DNA of 64,000 nt from the NCBI RefSeq assembly GCF_900106765.1, contig NZ_FNNG01000010.1, positions 1 to 64,000 on the forward strand. The letters run 5' to 3'. The first letter of the stretch is position 1; every line of letters begins with the position of its first letter. Positions 35,411 through 44,850 of this stretch are shown piece by piece. The notes beneath the pieces are model-generated. The model was not told the DNA's origin. It worked only from the letters and a program-made list of their open reading frames with translations, and ran no database searches. The translations under genes were made by a program, and so were the position numbers. Source of the DNA: Tepidimicrobium xylanilyticum (GTDB taxonomy: Bacteria; Bacillota; Clostridia; Tissierellales; Tepidimicrobiaceae).

Positions 35411-36601
35411 GTGAAGAGTACTCCAAAAGGCAATAGAATACACATAGGTTTATATGGAAAGAGAAATGTTGGAAAGTCATCTATAATGAATGCTATAATA
35501 GGGCAGGAAATATCATTGGTGTCGGATATTAAAGGGACTACAACTGATCCAGTGTTAAAAGCAATGGAGCTGATTCCCATTGGCCCTGTAGTCTTTATAG
35601 ATACAGGTGGCATAGATGATGAAGGAGAACTGGGCAAATTAAGAGTAGAAAAGACTATAAAAACACTAGGGAAAGTGGACCTAGCTTTATATGTAATGGA
35701 AGTAGATAATGTAGATGATGAATTCTATGAGGAAATAGTTGACGAATTTAATAAGAGAAATATTCCACATATAACGGTTATGAATAAAATTGACAAGGTA
35801 TCCGATGGAGTATTAAAAAAGATAAAAGAAAGGTGGAATAATGCCGTTTTCATTTCAACAAAAGATAGCATTACCATATCTAATCTTAAGGATGAGATAA
35901 TAAAAAAATTGGGTATGGTTAAAGAAGAAACTTTAATTGGAGATATTATTCCCTATGGGGGCAAAGTAATAATGGTAATTCCAATAGATGAAGAGGCACC
36001 AAAGGGTAGATTAATTCTCCCTCAGGTTCAATTAATAAGAGATTGTCTAGACCATGGAATTAAATCCTATGTGGTAAGAGACAAGGAACTTAAATCTGCT
36101 TTAGATGATTTAAAAGATGCAGACCTTGTGATAACGGATTCGCAGGCTTTTAAAGAAGTTGATAAGATAGTTCCTAGGAACATAAAGCTTACTAGTTTTT
36201 CAATTATTATGGCTAGGCAAAAAGGGGACTTAAACTTTTTTTTAGATGGAATTAAAGCTATTGAAAAATTGAAAGAAATGAGAACTCCTAAAATTCTTAT
36301 TATGGAAAGTTGTTCCCATAACACTTCCCATGAAGATATTGGGAAGGTCAAGATTCCAAAAATGTTGACCCAATATTTAGATAAGGAAATTATATTCCAA
36401 TTTAGAATGGGAGAGGATTTTCCTGTAGATCTTGAAAGCTATGACTTAGTAGTACATTGTGGTTCATGTATGTTGAATAAAAGGACTATGGAAAATAGAA
36501 TTAAAGCCTGCAGGGAAGAAGGGGTTCCTATTACAAATTATGGTATATTATTAGCGTATTTGACAGGCATACTGGATAGAGCAGTTGAGGTTTTCATATA
36601 G
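35411..36601 (+). CDS. hydF: [FeFe] hydrogenase maturation GTPase HydF
   Basis: The GTG at 35411 is preferred (GGGTGAG 5 bases upstream; product begins MKSTPKGNRIHIG as in other HydF); an in-frame GTG lies at 35402. GTPase motifs are GKRNVGKSS, the switch GTTTDP, DTGGIDDEG and MNKID. The C-terminal domain has the [4Fe-4S] ligands C-S-H near residue 300 and HCGSC near residue 355. HydF is the scaffold that carries the 2Fe subcluster to apo-HydA. All three maturases lie beside their target hydrogenase. Confidence 0.95.
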   Translation: MKSTPKGNRIHIGLYGKRNVGKSSIMNAIIGQEISLVSDIKGTTTDPVLKAMELIPIGPVVFIDTGGIDDEGELGKLRVEKTIKTLGKVDLALYVMEVDNVDDEFYEEIVDEFNKRNIPHITVMNKIDKVSDGVLKKIKERWNNAVFISTKDSITISNLKDEIIKKLGMVKEETLIGDIIPYGGKVIMVIPIDEEAPKGRLILPQVQLIRDCLDHGIKSYVVRDKELKSALDDLKDADLVITDSQAFKEVDKIVPRNIKLTSFSIIMARQKGDLNFFLDGIKAIEKLKEMRTPKILIMESCSHNTSHEDIGKVKIPKMLTQYLDKEIIFQFRMGEDFPVDLESYDLVVHCGSCMLNKRTMENRIKACREEGVPITNYGILLAYLTGILDRAVEVFI

Positions 36602-36639
36602 ATATGATTTATGATAAATTAGCTTTAGTAAATGTAAAA

Positions 36640-36676
36640 GGGGATATATTATATTTTGTATAATGTATCCTTTTTT
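36640..36676 (+). terminator. Intrinsic terminator of the hyd operon
   Basis: GGATATATTATA pairs with TATAATGTATCC (one G-T pair), followed by TTTTTTATT. Confidence 0.85.
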
Positions 36677-36873
36677 ATTATATATAAGGATTGGAAATAA
36701 GAGAAATTTATGATAATTGATTTAAGTCAATTTGTTTTTAATAAAGTCATGTTAGAATGTTTATAGGAAGAAAGTTAATTAATGGATAAATTGATCAATG
36801 GATTATCCGTAAGTTATCGTATATGTAGGATATTAAAGTATACAAAACAATATGACAGATTAAAGGAGGAAAT

Positions 36874-38727
36874 ATGCAAAGATATATCTTAAGTAAAAAA
36901 AACACAATCACATTAATTAGTGGTATTCTAATTGCAGTTGCGTTTACCAGCAAATGGACAGTAGAGAATATGGACATTTTTACTTGGTCATTAATAATTG
37001 CTTCCTTACTTGGTGCTGCGCCTATAGTTATTCAAGCTTATCAGGCCTTAAAGGTAAAAGTAATTAGTATTGATGTTTTAGTAACCATAGCAGTTTTTGG
37101 TGCATTTTTAATTCACAACTATGAAGAATCCGCAATTGTAACTTTTCTATTCCTATTTGGTGCTTATTTAGAGCAACGTACCTTAAATCAAACTCGTTCA
37201 GCTATTAAGGAGTTAATAGAAATGGCACCAGAGAGTGCATTAAAACTAATGGAGAATGGTGAGTATGAAGAAGTAGAAGTAGACGAGGTAGAAGTAGGGG
37301 ACATTCTACTTGTAAAAACGGGTGCAAAGGTTCCTGTTGATGGTACGGTAATATCTGGTGAAGGTTACATTAACGAAGCCAGCATTACAGGGGAATCGGT
37401 TCCAGTGAAGAAAATTAAAGATTCAAAAGTTTATGCAGGTACCATATTAGATAACGGAACCCTTCAAATTGTTGCTGATCGGGTAGGAGAAGATACAACA
37501 TTTGGCAAGATTATTGAGCTAGTGGAAGAAGCTCAGGATTCAAAATCCGAAGCAGAACGATTCATAGACCGATTTGCCAAATATTATACACCAGCTGTTC
37601 TAGTTATTGGCCTTTTGGTGTGGTTAATCTCAAAGGATATTGAGTTGTCAATTACCATTCTAGTTCTTGGATGTCCAGGAGCTTTAGTAATAGGTGTACC
37701 TGTATCCAATGTGGCTGGCATAGGAAATGGTGCTAGAAATGGTGTGCTATTAAAGGGGAGCGAAGTAATAAATGATTTTAGTAAATTGGATTCAATTGTA
37801 TTCGATAAAACAGGCACATTAACTTTAGGGAATCCAACAGTTGCAGAGACAGAGTATTATGGGGATAATATTGAAGAGGTACTTAGTTATCTTGCCAGCG
37901 TTGAAAGGGAATCGGACCATCCATTAGCTAAAGCGGTTTTGGAAGAAATTGGAGAAACAACCTTTTTTTCTGTTGAAAATACAGAGGTTATTAAAGGCGG
38001 AGGAATAATAGCAAATGTTAATGGTCACAAGATAGCAGTAGGCAATGTACACTTGATGGAAAGGGAAAATATTGAACTAAATGAAAAGGTTAGGAGCGAT
38101 ATAGCTCGTTTCGAAGGAAAAGGGAATTCTTTAGTCCTAACTGCTGTTGATGGAGAATTAAAGATTTTAATGGGAGTTCGGGACCAAATTCGTCAAGGCG
38201 TCAAAAAAGACTTACAAAGGTTACGGAGATTAGGAGTAAAGAACTTGATTATGCTATCAGGCGATAATCAAGGAACGGTTGATATAGTTAGCAGAGAATT
38301 AGGGCTAACCGAGGCATACGGGAACATGCTACCAGAAGATAAATCCGAATATATTAAGAGGTTAAAAGGAAAAGGACAAATTGTTGCATTTGTTGGGGAT
38401 GGAGTTAACGACAGCCCTTCATTAGCTTTAGCGGATATAGGCATAGCTATGGGTAGCGGTACAGATGTAGCCATTGAAACCTCTGATGTAGTATTGATAA
38501 ATTCAGATTTCAGTCGATTGCCCCATGCTTTAGGCTTAGTAAAGGCTACGGCGAGGAATATGAAACAGAATATATTTATAGCAGTGAGTGTTGTATTTAT
38601 ATTATTAGCAGGAGTATTATTTAGTGAATGGGTAAATATGTCAATCGGTATGCTAGTACATGAAGCAAGCATCTTAGCAGTTATCCTTAATGGTATGAGA
38701 TTATTAAGTTATAAGTTAAAATATTAA
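36874..38727 (+). CDS. P1B-type metal-transporting ATPase with CPG transmembrane site
   Basis: The 617-residue pump has no N-terminal metal-binding domain and starts with two hydrophobic helices. Standard motifs follow: TGES (actuator), DKTGTLT (phosphorylation), SDHPLA (nucleotide domain) and GDGVND. The membrane metal site is C-P-G (LGCPGALVIGVPVS) rather than the common CPC, and the last helices carry HEASILAVILNGMRL, close to the Zn/Cd-type HEGG/HEAS motif. AAAGGAGG precedes the ATG. A Zn2+/Cd2+ or other divalent/Cu role is possible. A free HMA protein encoded next door could supply the missing domain. Confidence 0.88.
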   Translation: MQRYILSKKNTITLISGILIAVAFTSKWTVENMDIFTWSLIIASLLGAAPIVIQAYQALKVKVISIDVLVTIAVFGAFLIHNYEESAIVTFLFLFGAYLEQRTLNQTRSAIKELIEMAPESALKLMENGEYEEVEVDEVEVGDILLVKTGAKVPVDGTVISGEGYINEASITGESVPVKKIKDSKVYAGTILDNGTLQIVADRVGEDTTFGKIIELVEEAQDSKSEAERFIDRFAKYYTPAVLVIGLLVWLISKDIELSITILVLGCPGALVIGVPVSNVAGIGNGARNGVLLKGSEVINDFSKLDSIVFDKTGTLTLGNPTVAETEYYGDNIEEVLSYLASVERESDHPLAKAVLEEIGETTFFSVENTEVIKGGGIIANVNGHKIAVGNVHLMERENIELNEKVRSDIARFEGKGNSLVLTAVDGELKILMGVRDQIRQGVKKDLQRLRRLGVKNLIMLSGDNQGTVDIVSRELGLTEAYGNMLPEDKSEYIKRLKGKGQIVAFVGDGVNDSPSLALADIGIAMGSGTDVAIETSDVVLINSDFSRLPHALGLVKATARNMKQNIFIAVSVVFILLAGVLFSEWVNMSIGMLVHEASILAVILNGMRLLSYKLKY

Positions 38728-38813
38728 TGAAATTTAAATAAACTAAAGCATATTTAGAAAAATTGGGGTAGAATTAAATACGATAATAAAGTATTTATGA
38801 AAGGAGAATTTAT

Positions 38814-39041
38814 ATGAAAACAGCAACAATCCAATTGGAAACTTTAACATGTCCATCATGTATGCAAAAAATTGAAGGTGCATTAAAGAATTTAGATGGA
38901 GTTGATAAAGAAACATTAAAGGTATTATTTAATTCTAGCAAAGTAAAGGTAAATTTTGATGAAGAGAAGGTTTCAATAGAAGATATAGAGTTGGCTATTA
39001 ATAGGGTAGGTTTTGATGTATTGAAATCTAAAGTAAAATAA
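38814..39041 (+). CDS. Free heavy-metal-associated (HMA) domain protein
   Basis: The 75-residue protein is one ferredoxin-like HMA domain with the metal motif TCPSCMQK (C-x2-C) at residues ~13-20 and the typical end INRVGFDV. It resembles CopZ/ZntA N-terminal domains. The motif C-P-S-C differs from the G-M-T-C-x-x-C of copper chaperones. It is 87 bases behind the ATPase, whose own N-terminal metal domain is absent, so it probably hands metal to it or acts as a sensor. Confidence 0.85.
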   Translation: MKTATIQLETLTCPSCMQKIEGALKNLDGVDKETLKVLFNSSKVKVNFDEEKVSIEDIELAINRVGFDVLKSKVK

Positions 39042-39049
39042 ATATGATT

Positions 39050-39098
39050 CCCCTAGAATCGAAAGATTAAAGAGTTTCTGGTTCTAGGGGTTTTGCTA
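39050..39098 (+). terminator. Intrinsic terminator of the metal ATPase/HMA genes
   Basis: CCCCTAGAA pairs with TTCTAGGGG across a 23-base loop, followed by TTTTGC. Confidence 0.75.
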
Positions 39099-39306
39099 TG
39101 AAAAATATTGATTATTGGGGAGAAAAAAGAGGTATTCTTTATAAAAAAGAAGGATTTTTCTAATTGAAATAGAATAATTAATTTGTTGCTATAATTTTCA
39201 AAAATAATTTTTTCTTTATAAATTCGATTTATACACAATAAATTCAAAACACATAAAAGTTTCTGCAGTACTATTAATGGAATAACATTGGAAAGGAGAA
39301 ATGGAT

Positions 39307-39849
39307 ATGAAACTTTTCTTTATATCAGATATTCATGGATCAGCCTATTATTTGGCCAAAGCAATAGAAAGATTCCAAGAAGAAAAAGCAGATTATATCA
39401 TTATATTAGGCGACCATTTGTATCATGGTGCCAGAAATCCATTACCTGCTGAATATAACCCCAAAAAGGTAATAGAAATTCTTAATAGCTTTGCAGATAG
39501 AATAATTGCAGTTAGAGGAAATTGTGATTGTGAAGTAGATGAAATGTTACTGAACTTTCCCATAATGGCTACTTATTCTACAATACTATATGATAATAGG
39601 CGATTATTTTTGACACATGGGCATATATATAATGAGAAGAATGTGCCTAAGCTCAAAGATGGAGATGTATTCATATTTGGTCATACTCATATACCACAAT
39701 TAGAAAAGAAGGAAAACTTATATATAATTAATCCAGGCAGCATTACATTGCCAAAGGATAATAATCCTCATACATATGGAATATTGGAAAATAGTATATT
39801 TAGAGTTAAGGATTTGGAAGGGAATATCTATAAAGAGATTAATTTTTAA
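39307..39849 (+). CDS. YfcE-like metallophosphodiesterase
   Basis: The ATG at 39307 is 8 bases after GGAG and gives a 180-residue product beginning MKLFFISDIHGSAYY; an ATG 6 bases earlier is too close to the ribosome site. Calcineurin-like phosphoesterase motifs are complete: SDIHGS, LGDHLYHG, VRGNCDCE, THGHIYN and FGHTHIPQ. These bind two metals. YfcE enzymes hydrolyse phosphodiesters in vitro, with an unclear natural substrate. It is transcribed ahead of tldD, 63 bases away. Confidence 0.9.
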   Translation: MKLFFISDIHGSAYYLAKAIERFQEEKADYIIILGDHLYHGARNPLPAEYNPKKVIEILNSFADRIIAVRGNCDCEVDEMLLNFPIMATYSTILYDNRRLFLTHGHIYNEKNVPKLKDGDVFIFGHTHIPQLEKKENLYIINPGSITLPKDNNPHTYGILENSIFRVKDLEGNIYKEINF

Positions 39850-39912
39850 GATCTATATTTTAAATTAATAATATAGGATAGTTAATATAAATTTTATAAA
39901 GGGGGTAATTTT

Positions 39913-41304
39913 TTGCTTAGTAAAAAGGTTATAGAAAATGTACTTCTTGCAGCTCTTTCCACTGGCGCAGATTTTGCAGAAATATTTGTAGAGGATAGAT
40001 TTAGTACAAATATCGATATGGTTGGAGGATATGTAGAAAATAGCATTTCTGGCAGGGATTTTGGTATAGGAGTTAGGATATTCCATGGATTAAATAGTGT
40101 TTATGCTTATACTAACAATTCAGAGGAAGATAATCTGATAAAGGTAGCAAAAGAAGCAGCCTTGGCAATAAAATCTAGTAAAAAGGACCTCGTATTAAAT
40201 TTAATGAAATCTAAAGTGGATAATAGACATATAGTAAAAATAATGCCTAATAAGGCTGAAAAGGCAAGGAAAGTAGAGTTGCTTAAAAGGGGTTATGAAA
40301 GTGCAAAGTCCTATGATACCCTTATAAGCCAAGTTACATCTAACTATTTTGATGAAGTACAGCATGTATTAATAGCCAATACAGACGGATTGATGGTTGA
40401 AGACAGGCGAATAAGGACTAGATTTAAAATCCAGTCGGTGGCTTCAAAGGATGGAGAGACCCAGATTGGGTATTATGGGCCTGGAGCATCTATGGGATTT
40501 GAATTTTTCGATGTTATTGATGTAGAAGAAGTAGGTAAAGAAGCCTCTAGGATTGCCAAGACCATGATACTGGCTGATTATTGTCCAAGTGGAGTTATGC
40601 CAGTAGTCATTCATAATGAGTTTGGGGGAGTATTATTCCATGAAGCATGTGGTCATGGATTAGAAGCAACCTTTGTATCTAAGGGTACTTCTGTATTTGC
40701 TGGTAAATTAGGTGAGCAAGTAGCATCCCCTTTAGTCACCGCCATAGATGATGGCACTTTGCCTAATGAATGGGGTTCTCTAAATGTAGATGATGAAGGA
40801 ACTCCAACCCAAAGGAATGTGCTTATAGAAAATGGGATTTTAAAATCCTATCTAATTGATAAATTGAATGGGAAACGAATGGGTATGGAATCGACTGGTT
40901 CTGGAAGAAGGCAGTCCTATAAGTTCCCTCCTACTTCAAGGATGAATAATACATTTATTGCCAACGGAAATTCAACCTTTGAAGAAATTATCTCCAATAC
41001 TGAAAGAGGATTATTTGCTAAAAAGTTAGGGGGAGGTAGTGTAAATCCAGCTACTGGAGAATTTAATTTTGCAGTAATGGAAGGGTACTTAATAGAAAAT
41101 GGGGAAATTACTAAACCAGTAAGAGGTGCAACTCTGATAGGAACTGGAATTAAAGTATTAGAGAATATAGACATGGTTGGCAATAACCAAACCTTTGGTC
41201 AAGGCGTATGTGGATCCTTAAGCGGTATGGTACCTACCAATGTGGGGCAACCCACTATTAGGATAAAAGCACTAACCGTTGGTGGAAGGAAGGGGGATGA
41301 ATAG
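39913..41304 (+). CDS. tldD: Metalloprotease subunit TldD
   Basis: The 463-residue protein starts at TTG behind AAAGGGGGTAA. The catalytic HExxxH zinc motif is intact in FHEACGHGLEATF. With TldE it forms a heterodimeric protease that trims short, unstructured or modified peptides and, in known cases, matures peptide antibiotics or degrades antitoxins. No peptide precursor was seen nearby. The 3' end overlaps the start of tldE. Confidence 0.94.
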   Translation: MLSKKVIENVLLAALSTGADFAEIFVEDRFSTNIDMVGGYVENSISGRDFGIGVRIFHGLNSVYAYTNNSEEDNLIKVAKEAALAIKSSKKDLVLNLMKSKVDNRHIVKIMPNKAEKARKVELLKRGYESAKSYDTLISQVTSNYFDEVQHVLIANTDGLMVEDRRIRTRFKIQSVASKDGETQIGYYGPGASMGFEFFDVIDVEEVGKEASRIAKTMILADYCPSGVMPVVIHNEFGGVLFHEACGHGLEATFVSKGTSVFAGKLGEQVASPLVTAIDDGTLPNEWGSLNVDDEGTPTQRNVLIENGILKSYLIDKLNGKRMGMESTGSGRRQSYKFPPTSRMNNTFIANGNSTFEEIISNTERGLFAKKLGGGSVNPATGEFNFAVMEGYLIENGEITKPVRGATLIGTGIKVLENIDMVGNNQTFGQGVCGSLSGMVPTNVGQPTIRIKALTVGGRKGDE

Positions 41305-42646
41305 GATGAAATATAAAGGATTAGTGGATAAAATATTCGAAAAGGGAAAGAGCAAATTTGAGGATATGGAAGTCTATATAGAAAATAACAAGGAAATTGA
41401 AATAGCAGTGTTTAAGGGAGAAATAGATAGGTATAATATCTCTGAAACAGAAGGGCTATCTTTCAGAGGAATTAACAATGGCAAACTAGGCTATTCCTAT
41501 ACTGAGAAGGTGGATGAATCTTCTATTGACATGCTAATTGAAGAAGCTTATGAAAATGGGAAATATATTGATGCACAAGATAGGGAAATAATTTTTGAAG
41601 GCTCAGATAAATACAAAGACTTAGATGGTTTCAATCTTAGTCTTAAAGAAACACCTTTAGAGGATAAAATAGAATTTATTAAAGCTTTAGAAAAGGAAGC
41701 CTTTGAGTTGGATTCTAGAATTGTAGCTGTAAGCTATTGTATATATAAGGAAATGGAAAGCAGCAAGTACTTATATAATACTAAGGGTTTAAATTTAAGC
41801 AATAATGTGAATTTAGCCGTTGCTTATATTATGGTTGTTGCAAAAGAAGGAGAGGAAACAAAAACTGGACTTAGCTATAGAATAGCTAAGGATTTTTCAT
41901 GTCTTGACTATAAAGGAATGGCGCAAGAAGCTGTTGAAGAAGCCTTATCCTATCTTGGGGCTAAATCAATAAAATCTAATGAGTATTCGGCTGTATTGAA
42001 AAATACAGTTTTTGCAGATATATTGTCAGCATTTAAATCTATATTCTTTGCTGACTATGTTCAAAAAGGGCTGTCCTTACTTAAGGATAAGGTAGGAAAA
42101 CAAGTAGCTGTTAGCAATTTTACATTAGTAGATGACCCTTTTAATGAAGATGGCTTGGTTATAAATACATTTGACGATGAGGGTACTGCAACTAAATTTA
42201 ATAAGATAATCGAAAATGGCATATTAAGAACTTATTTGTATAATTGGAGATCTGCTTTAAAGGATGGAGTTGAATCTACCGGAAATGGGTATAGGACATC
42301 CTATAAATCTCCTATATCCACTTCAACTTCTAATCTATATGTGGGGAAAGGAGACAAATCTTTAGAGGAAATATTAAAAACCATGGATAGAGGACTACTG
42401 ATTACTGATGTGCAAGGATTACATTCTGGATTGGATCCGGTATCTGGAGATTATTCCCTTTCAGCTCTTGGTTACGAAATAGAAAATGGAAGAATAAAAA
42501 GACCAGTAAACCAAATAACTATTGCAGGAAATATATTTGAGACGTTAATGGATATTGAAGAAATAGGAAATGACCTTAGATTTTCCATGGATGGAGTAGG
42601 TTCCCCTAGCATAAAAGTTAAAAAGTTAGCAGTAGCTGGCGAATAA
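41297..42646 (+). CDS. tldE: Metalloprotease subunit TldE (PmbA)
   Basis: The start is set at ATG 41297 in a GGAAGGAAGGGGG context; ATG 41306 is an equally reasonable alternative. The ~449-residue protein is homologous to TldD but lacks the HExxxH motif, as expected for TldE, the partner that shapes the peptide channel. Features such as NTFDDEGTATKFNKIIENGIL and the C-terminal SPSIKVKKLAVAGE are shared by the family. It overlaps tldD by a few bases and ends before a large palindromic terminator. Confidence 0.92.
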   Translation: MNRMKYKGLVDKIFEKGKSKFEDMEVYIENNKEIEIAVFKGEIDRYNISETEGLSFRGINNGKLGYSYTEKVDESSIDMLIEEAYENGKYIDAQDREIIFEGSDKYKDLDGFNLSLKETPLEDKIEFIKALEKEAFELDSRIVAVSYCIYKEMESSKYLYNTKGLNLSNNVNLAVAYIMVVAKEGEETKTGLSYRIAKDFSCLDYKGMAQEAVEEALSYLGAKSIKSNEYSAVLKNTVFADILSAFKSIFFADYVQKGLSLLKDKVGKQVAVSNFTLVDDPFNEDGLVINTFDDEGTATKFNKIIENGILRTYLYNWRSALKDGVESTGNGYRTSYKSPISTSTSNLYVGKGDKSLEEILKTMDRGLLITDVQGLHSGLDPVSGDYSLSALGYEIENGRIKRPVNQITIAGNIFETLMDIEEIGNDLRFSMDGVGSPSIKVKKLAVAGE

Positions 42647-42657
42647 TGATAAATAAT

Positions 42658-42703
42658 CAGAATAAAAGAGTAGAAGGTTATAACCTTCTACTCTTTTATT
42701 CTG
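42658..42703. terminator. 46-base perfect palindrome, bidirectional terminator
   Basis: Two perfect 22-base arms flank an AT centre between convergent genes; the right arm contains the stop codon of the CNNM gene. T-rich tails occur on both strands. Confidence 0.9.
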
Positions 42704-44045
42704 ACCCATTGTTATCTTTATTTTCTTCTTTTGGTTCTACATAAACAACTGCTCTTTCCATTCGATGGTCTTTAATGGAAATTACTTTTATATGGAGATT
42801 TGCAACATCCAATTCTGGAGTACTTCCATCGACTGGTATAGTTCCTAGTAACCCAAATACGAATCCACCAAAAGTATCATATTCTTCAATATCAGGCAGT
42901 GCTACTTCCAACTGTTCAGCTACTAATTCCACTGGTGTATTTCCTTGGATTTTCCAAGTTCTTGAATCTATGCGTTCAATTAATGGTGGTTCTACTGGAA
43001 TCGTATCATCATCATCGAGATTTCCTACTAACTGTTCCAGCAGGTCATTTATGGTTATAATACCGGTCATTCCCCCATAATCGTCTAAAACTACAGCAAA
43101 GTGATTTCTACTCTTCTTCATATTATGGAATAATATATCTGTTCGGACTGTTTCAGGTACAAAGTAAGGAGGACGTACTGCTTTTTCTAAAACTACCTTT
43201 CTCGATTTATCTTCTAATCTGAAATAATCCTTGGTATTTAACACTCCAATTATATTGTCAGTACTTTCATGACATACAGGATAATAGGTATGTCTACTTT
43301 GATGAATAGTCTTTTCCCAATCTTCCTCGCTTTCCTCAAGCCATAGTAGGCTCACTTCTGTTCTATGTGTCATTACGTCTTGAGCATACTTATTATCGAA
43401 TTCAAAAATATTATTAATCATCTCATGTTCATTTGGATTTATATATCCCTTTATTCTTCCTTGGTCTACCATCATACGTATATCTTCCTCGGTTACAATT
43501 TCCTCATCAGCAGATGGATCTATTCCAATGAGCCTTAGGACGCCATTGGTGGATTTAGTAAGTATATATACAAGTGGGCTAGTAATTTTAGCTACAAATA
43601 ATACAAGGCCTGAGATCATTAGTGAAACCTTTTCAGGATTCTTCATTGCAATCCTCTTAGGAACTAACTCTCCAAAGACTAAAGTAAAATAAGACAATAT
43701 CACAGTAATAATCACAACAGATATGGTATTTAATGTGTTAACATTAATATTTAATTCTAATTTTATAACCAAATCTACTAAACGACCTGCAAAATTATCA
43801 GCAGCAAAGGCACTAGCAAGAAATCCAGCAAAAGTGATAGCTACTTGTATTGTTGATAGAAACCGAGAAGGCTCTTCCATTAGATGTAATATTCTGCTAG
43901 CACGTTTATTACCTTCCTTTTTCATTGCTTCCAATCTATTTTCATTCGATGATAAAACTGCAATTTCTGCACATGCAAAAATTGCATTAGTAAATATTAA
44001 GATTATTTGAAGTATAAGCTGCTTCCATAACGTACCTTCTGACAA
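42696..44045 (-). CDS. CNNM/CorC-family (HlyC-type) membrane transporter with CBS pair
   Basis: The 449-residue protein has a DUF21 membrane domain (residues ~1-190; AEIAVLSSNENRLEAMKKEGNKRA is the family signature in outline), two CBS domains (~220-350) with a nucleotide-binding pattern, and a C-terminal CorC_HlyC domain. Proteins of this class, such as MpfA, export Mg2+ and respond to ATP-Mg through the CBS pair. The gene follows a long leader that contains an intrinsic terminator, so its expression is probably controlled by attenuation. Confidence 0.88.
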   Translation of the reverse strand: MSEGTLWKQLILQIILIFTNAIFACAEIAVLSSNENRLEAMKKEGNKRASRILHLMEEPSRFLSTIQVAITFAGFLASAFAADNFAGRLVDLVIKLELNINVNTLNTISVVIITVILSYFTLVFGELVPKRIAMKNPEKVSLMISGLVLFVAKITSPLVYILTKSTNGVLRLIGIDPSADEEIVTEEDIRMMVDQGRIKGYINPNEHEMINNIFEFDNKYAQDVMTHRTEVSLLWLEESEEDWEKTIHQSRHTYYPVCHESTDNIIGVLNTKDYFRLEDKSRKVVLEKAVRPPYFVPETVRTDILFHNMKKSRNHFAVVLDDYGGMTGIITINDLLEQLVGNLDDDDTIPVEPPLIERIDSRTWKIQGNTPVELVAEQLEVALPDIEEYDTFGGFVFGLLGTIPVDGSTPELDVANLHIKVISIKDHRMERAVVYVEPKEENKDNNGSE

Positions 44046-44076
44046 TTAAACGACCTCCTAAAGTAATAGTAAAAGT

Positions 44077-44138
44077 CAAAAAAGACACCTAGACAATGGC
44101 AGTAATGGAAAAACCAACTACCATTGTTAAGTGTCTTG
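44077..44138 (-). terminator. Leader terminator upstream of the CNNM gene
   Basis: On the minus strand AAGACAC and GTGTCTT, plus CAATGG and CCATTG inside, build a long stem ending in TTTTTT, only ~33 bases before the coding start. The preceding transcribed leader (44139-44240) is ~100 bases with no ORF, which suggests an attenuator or riboswitch. I could not match it to an M-box or manganese riboswitch. Confidence 0.7.
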
Positions 44139-44254
44139 GTTTTACAAAATTAGAATTATAGTTTTGAGATATTCCCTTTGTAAATTAATAAAAGTATTCT
44201 GACTCGGATATGGTGAATCGTCCACTTTATAGAACACTCCTTTTCTTATTATGA

Positions 44255-44283
44255 ATGATAACATAAATTATCAACTTAGTCAA
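44255..44283 (-). promoter_or_regulatory. Promoter of the CNNM leader
   Basis: On the minus strand TTGACT and TATCAT are 17 bases apart; an overlapping second pair (TTGATA, TAATAA, also 17 bases) lies 9 bases further downstream. Confidence 0.6.
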
Positions 44284-44430
44284 TATGCCCTATTTATTGA
44301 TTTTGATAAAGCTATGTATATAATTATGGGCATGATAAATACGATAAAAATAAGAAATTTGCTTTATAAATAACAGTTAATGGGTATATTATTTGGGTAA
44401 AAAATAAAACTGAAAAGGGGGAGAATTATT

Positions 44431-44850
44431 ATGATGTGGAAGGAAAGGTATAGAATAGGTGTAGATGTAATAGACAACCAGCACAAGGAGCTTTTCGACA
44501 GATTATCTCGTTTTATTCAAACTGTACAAAAAGATACTATCTGGGAAGATAAAATGGATGATGTAAAGGAAACATTAGATTTTATGAAAGAATATGTTAT
44601 TTACCATTTCAACGATGAAGAAAGATATCAAGAGGAAATAAATTATCCAGAATTGGAAGAACACAGGGAAGCACATGATAAATTTAGAGAAGGAATAAAT
44701 GAATATGTTAGGATTTTTGAACAAGGGCAATTTAATGAGGAAAAGATAAAAGAGTTTGCTGCAAAATTAATGACATGGCTGATTATGCATGTGGGAAAGA
44801 TGGACCAAAGAATCGGAGAATATGTTAGATCAAAGGGGGGCAATGCATAA
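44431..44850 (+). CDS. Bacteriohemerythrin
   Basis: The 139-residue four-helix protein has all diiron ligands of hemerythrins: His18 in DNQHKELF, His59, Glu63 in HFNDEERY, His78 and His82 in LEEHREAH, His120 and Asp125 in MHVGKMD. It binds O2 and probably senses or scavenges it in this anaerobe. GAAAAGGGGGAG precedes the ATG. It is joined by TAATG to the following cheX gene, pointing to oxygen-linked signalling. A predicted promoter TTGATT-N16-TATAAT is at 44297-44324. Confidence 0.93.
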   Translation: MMWKERYRIGVDVIDNQHKELFDRLSRFIQTVQKDTIWEDKMDDVKETLDFMKEYVIYHFNDEERYQEEINYPELEEHREAHDKFREGINEYVRIFEQGQFNEEKIKEFAAKLMTWLIMHVGKMDQRIGEYVRSKGGNA

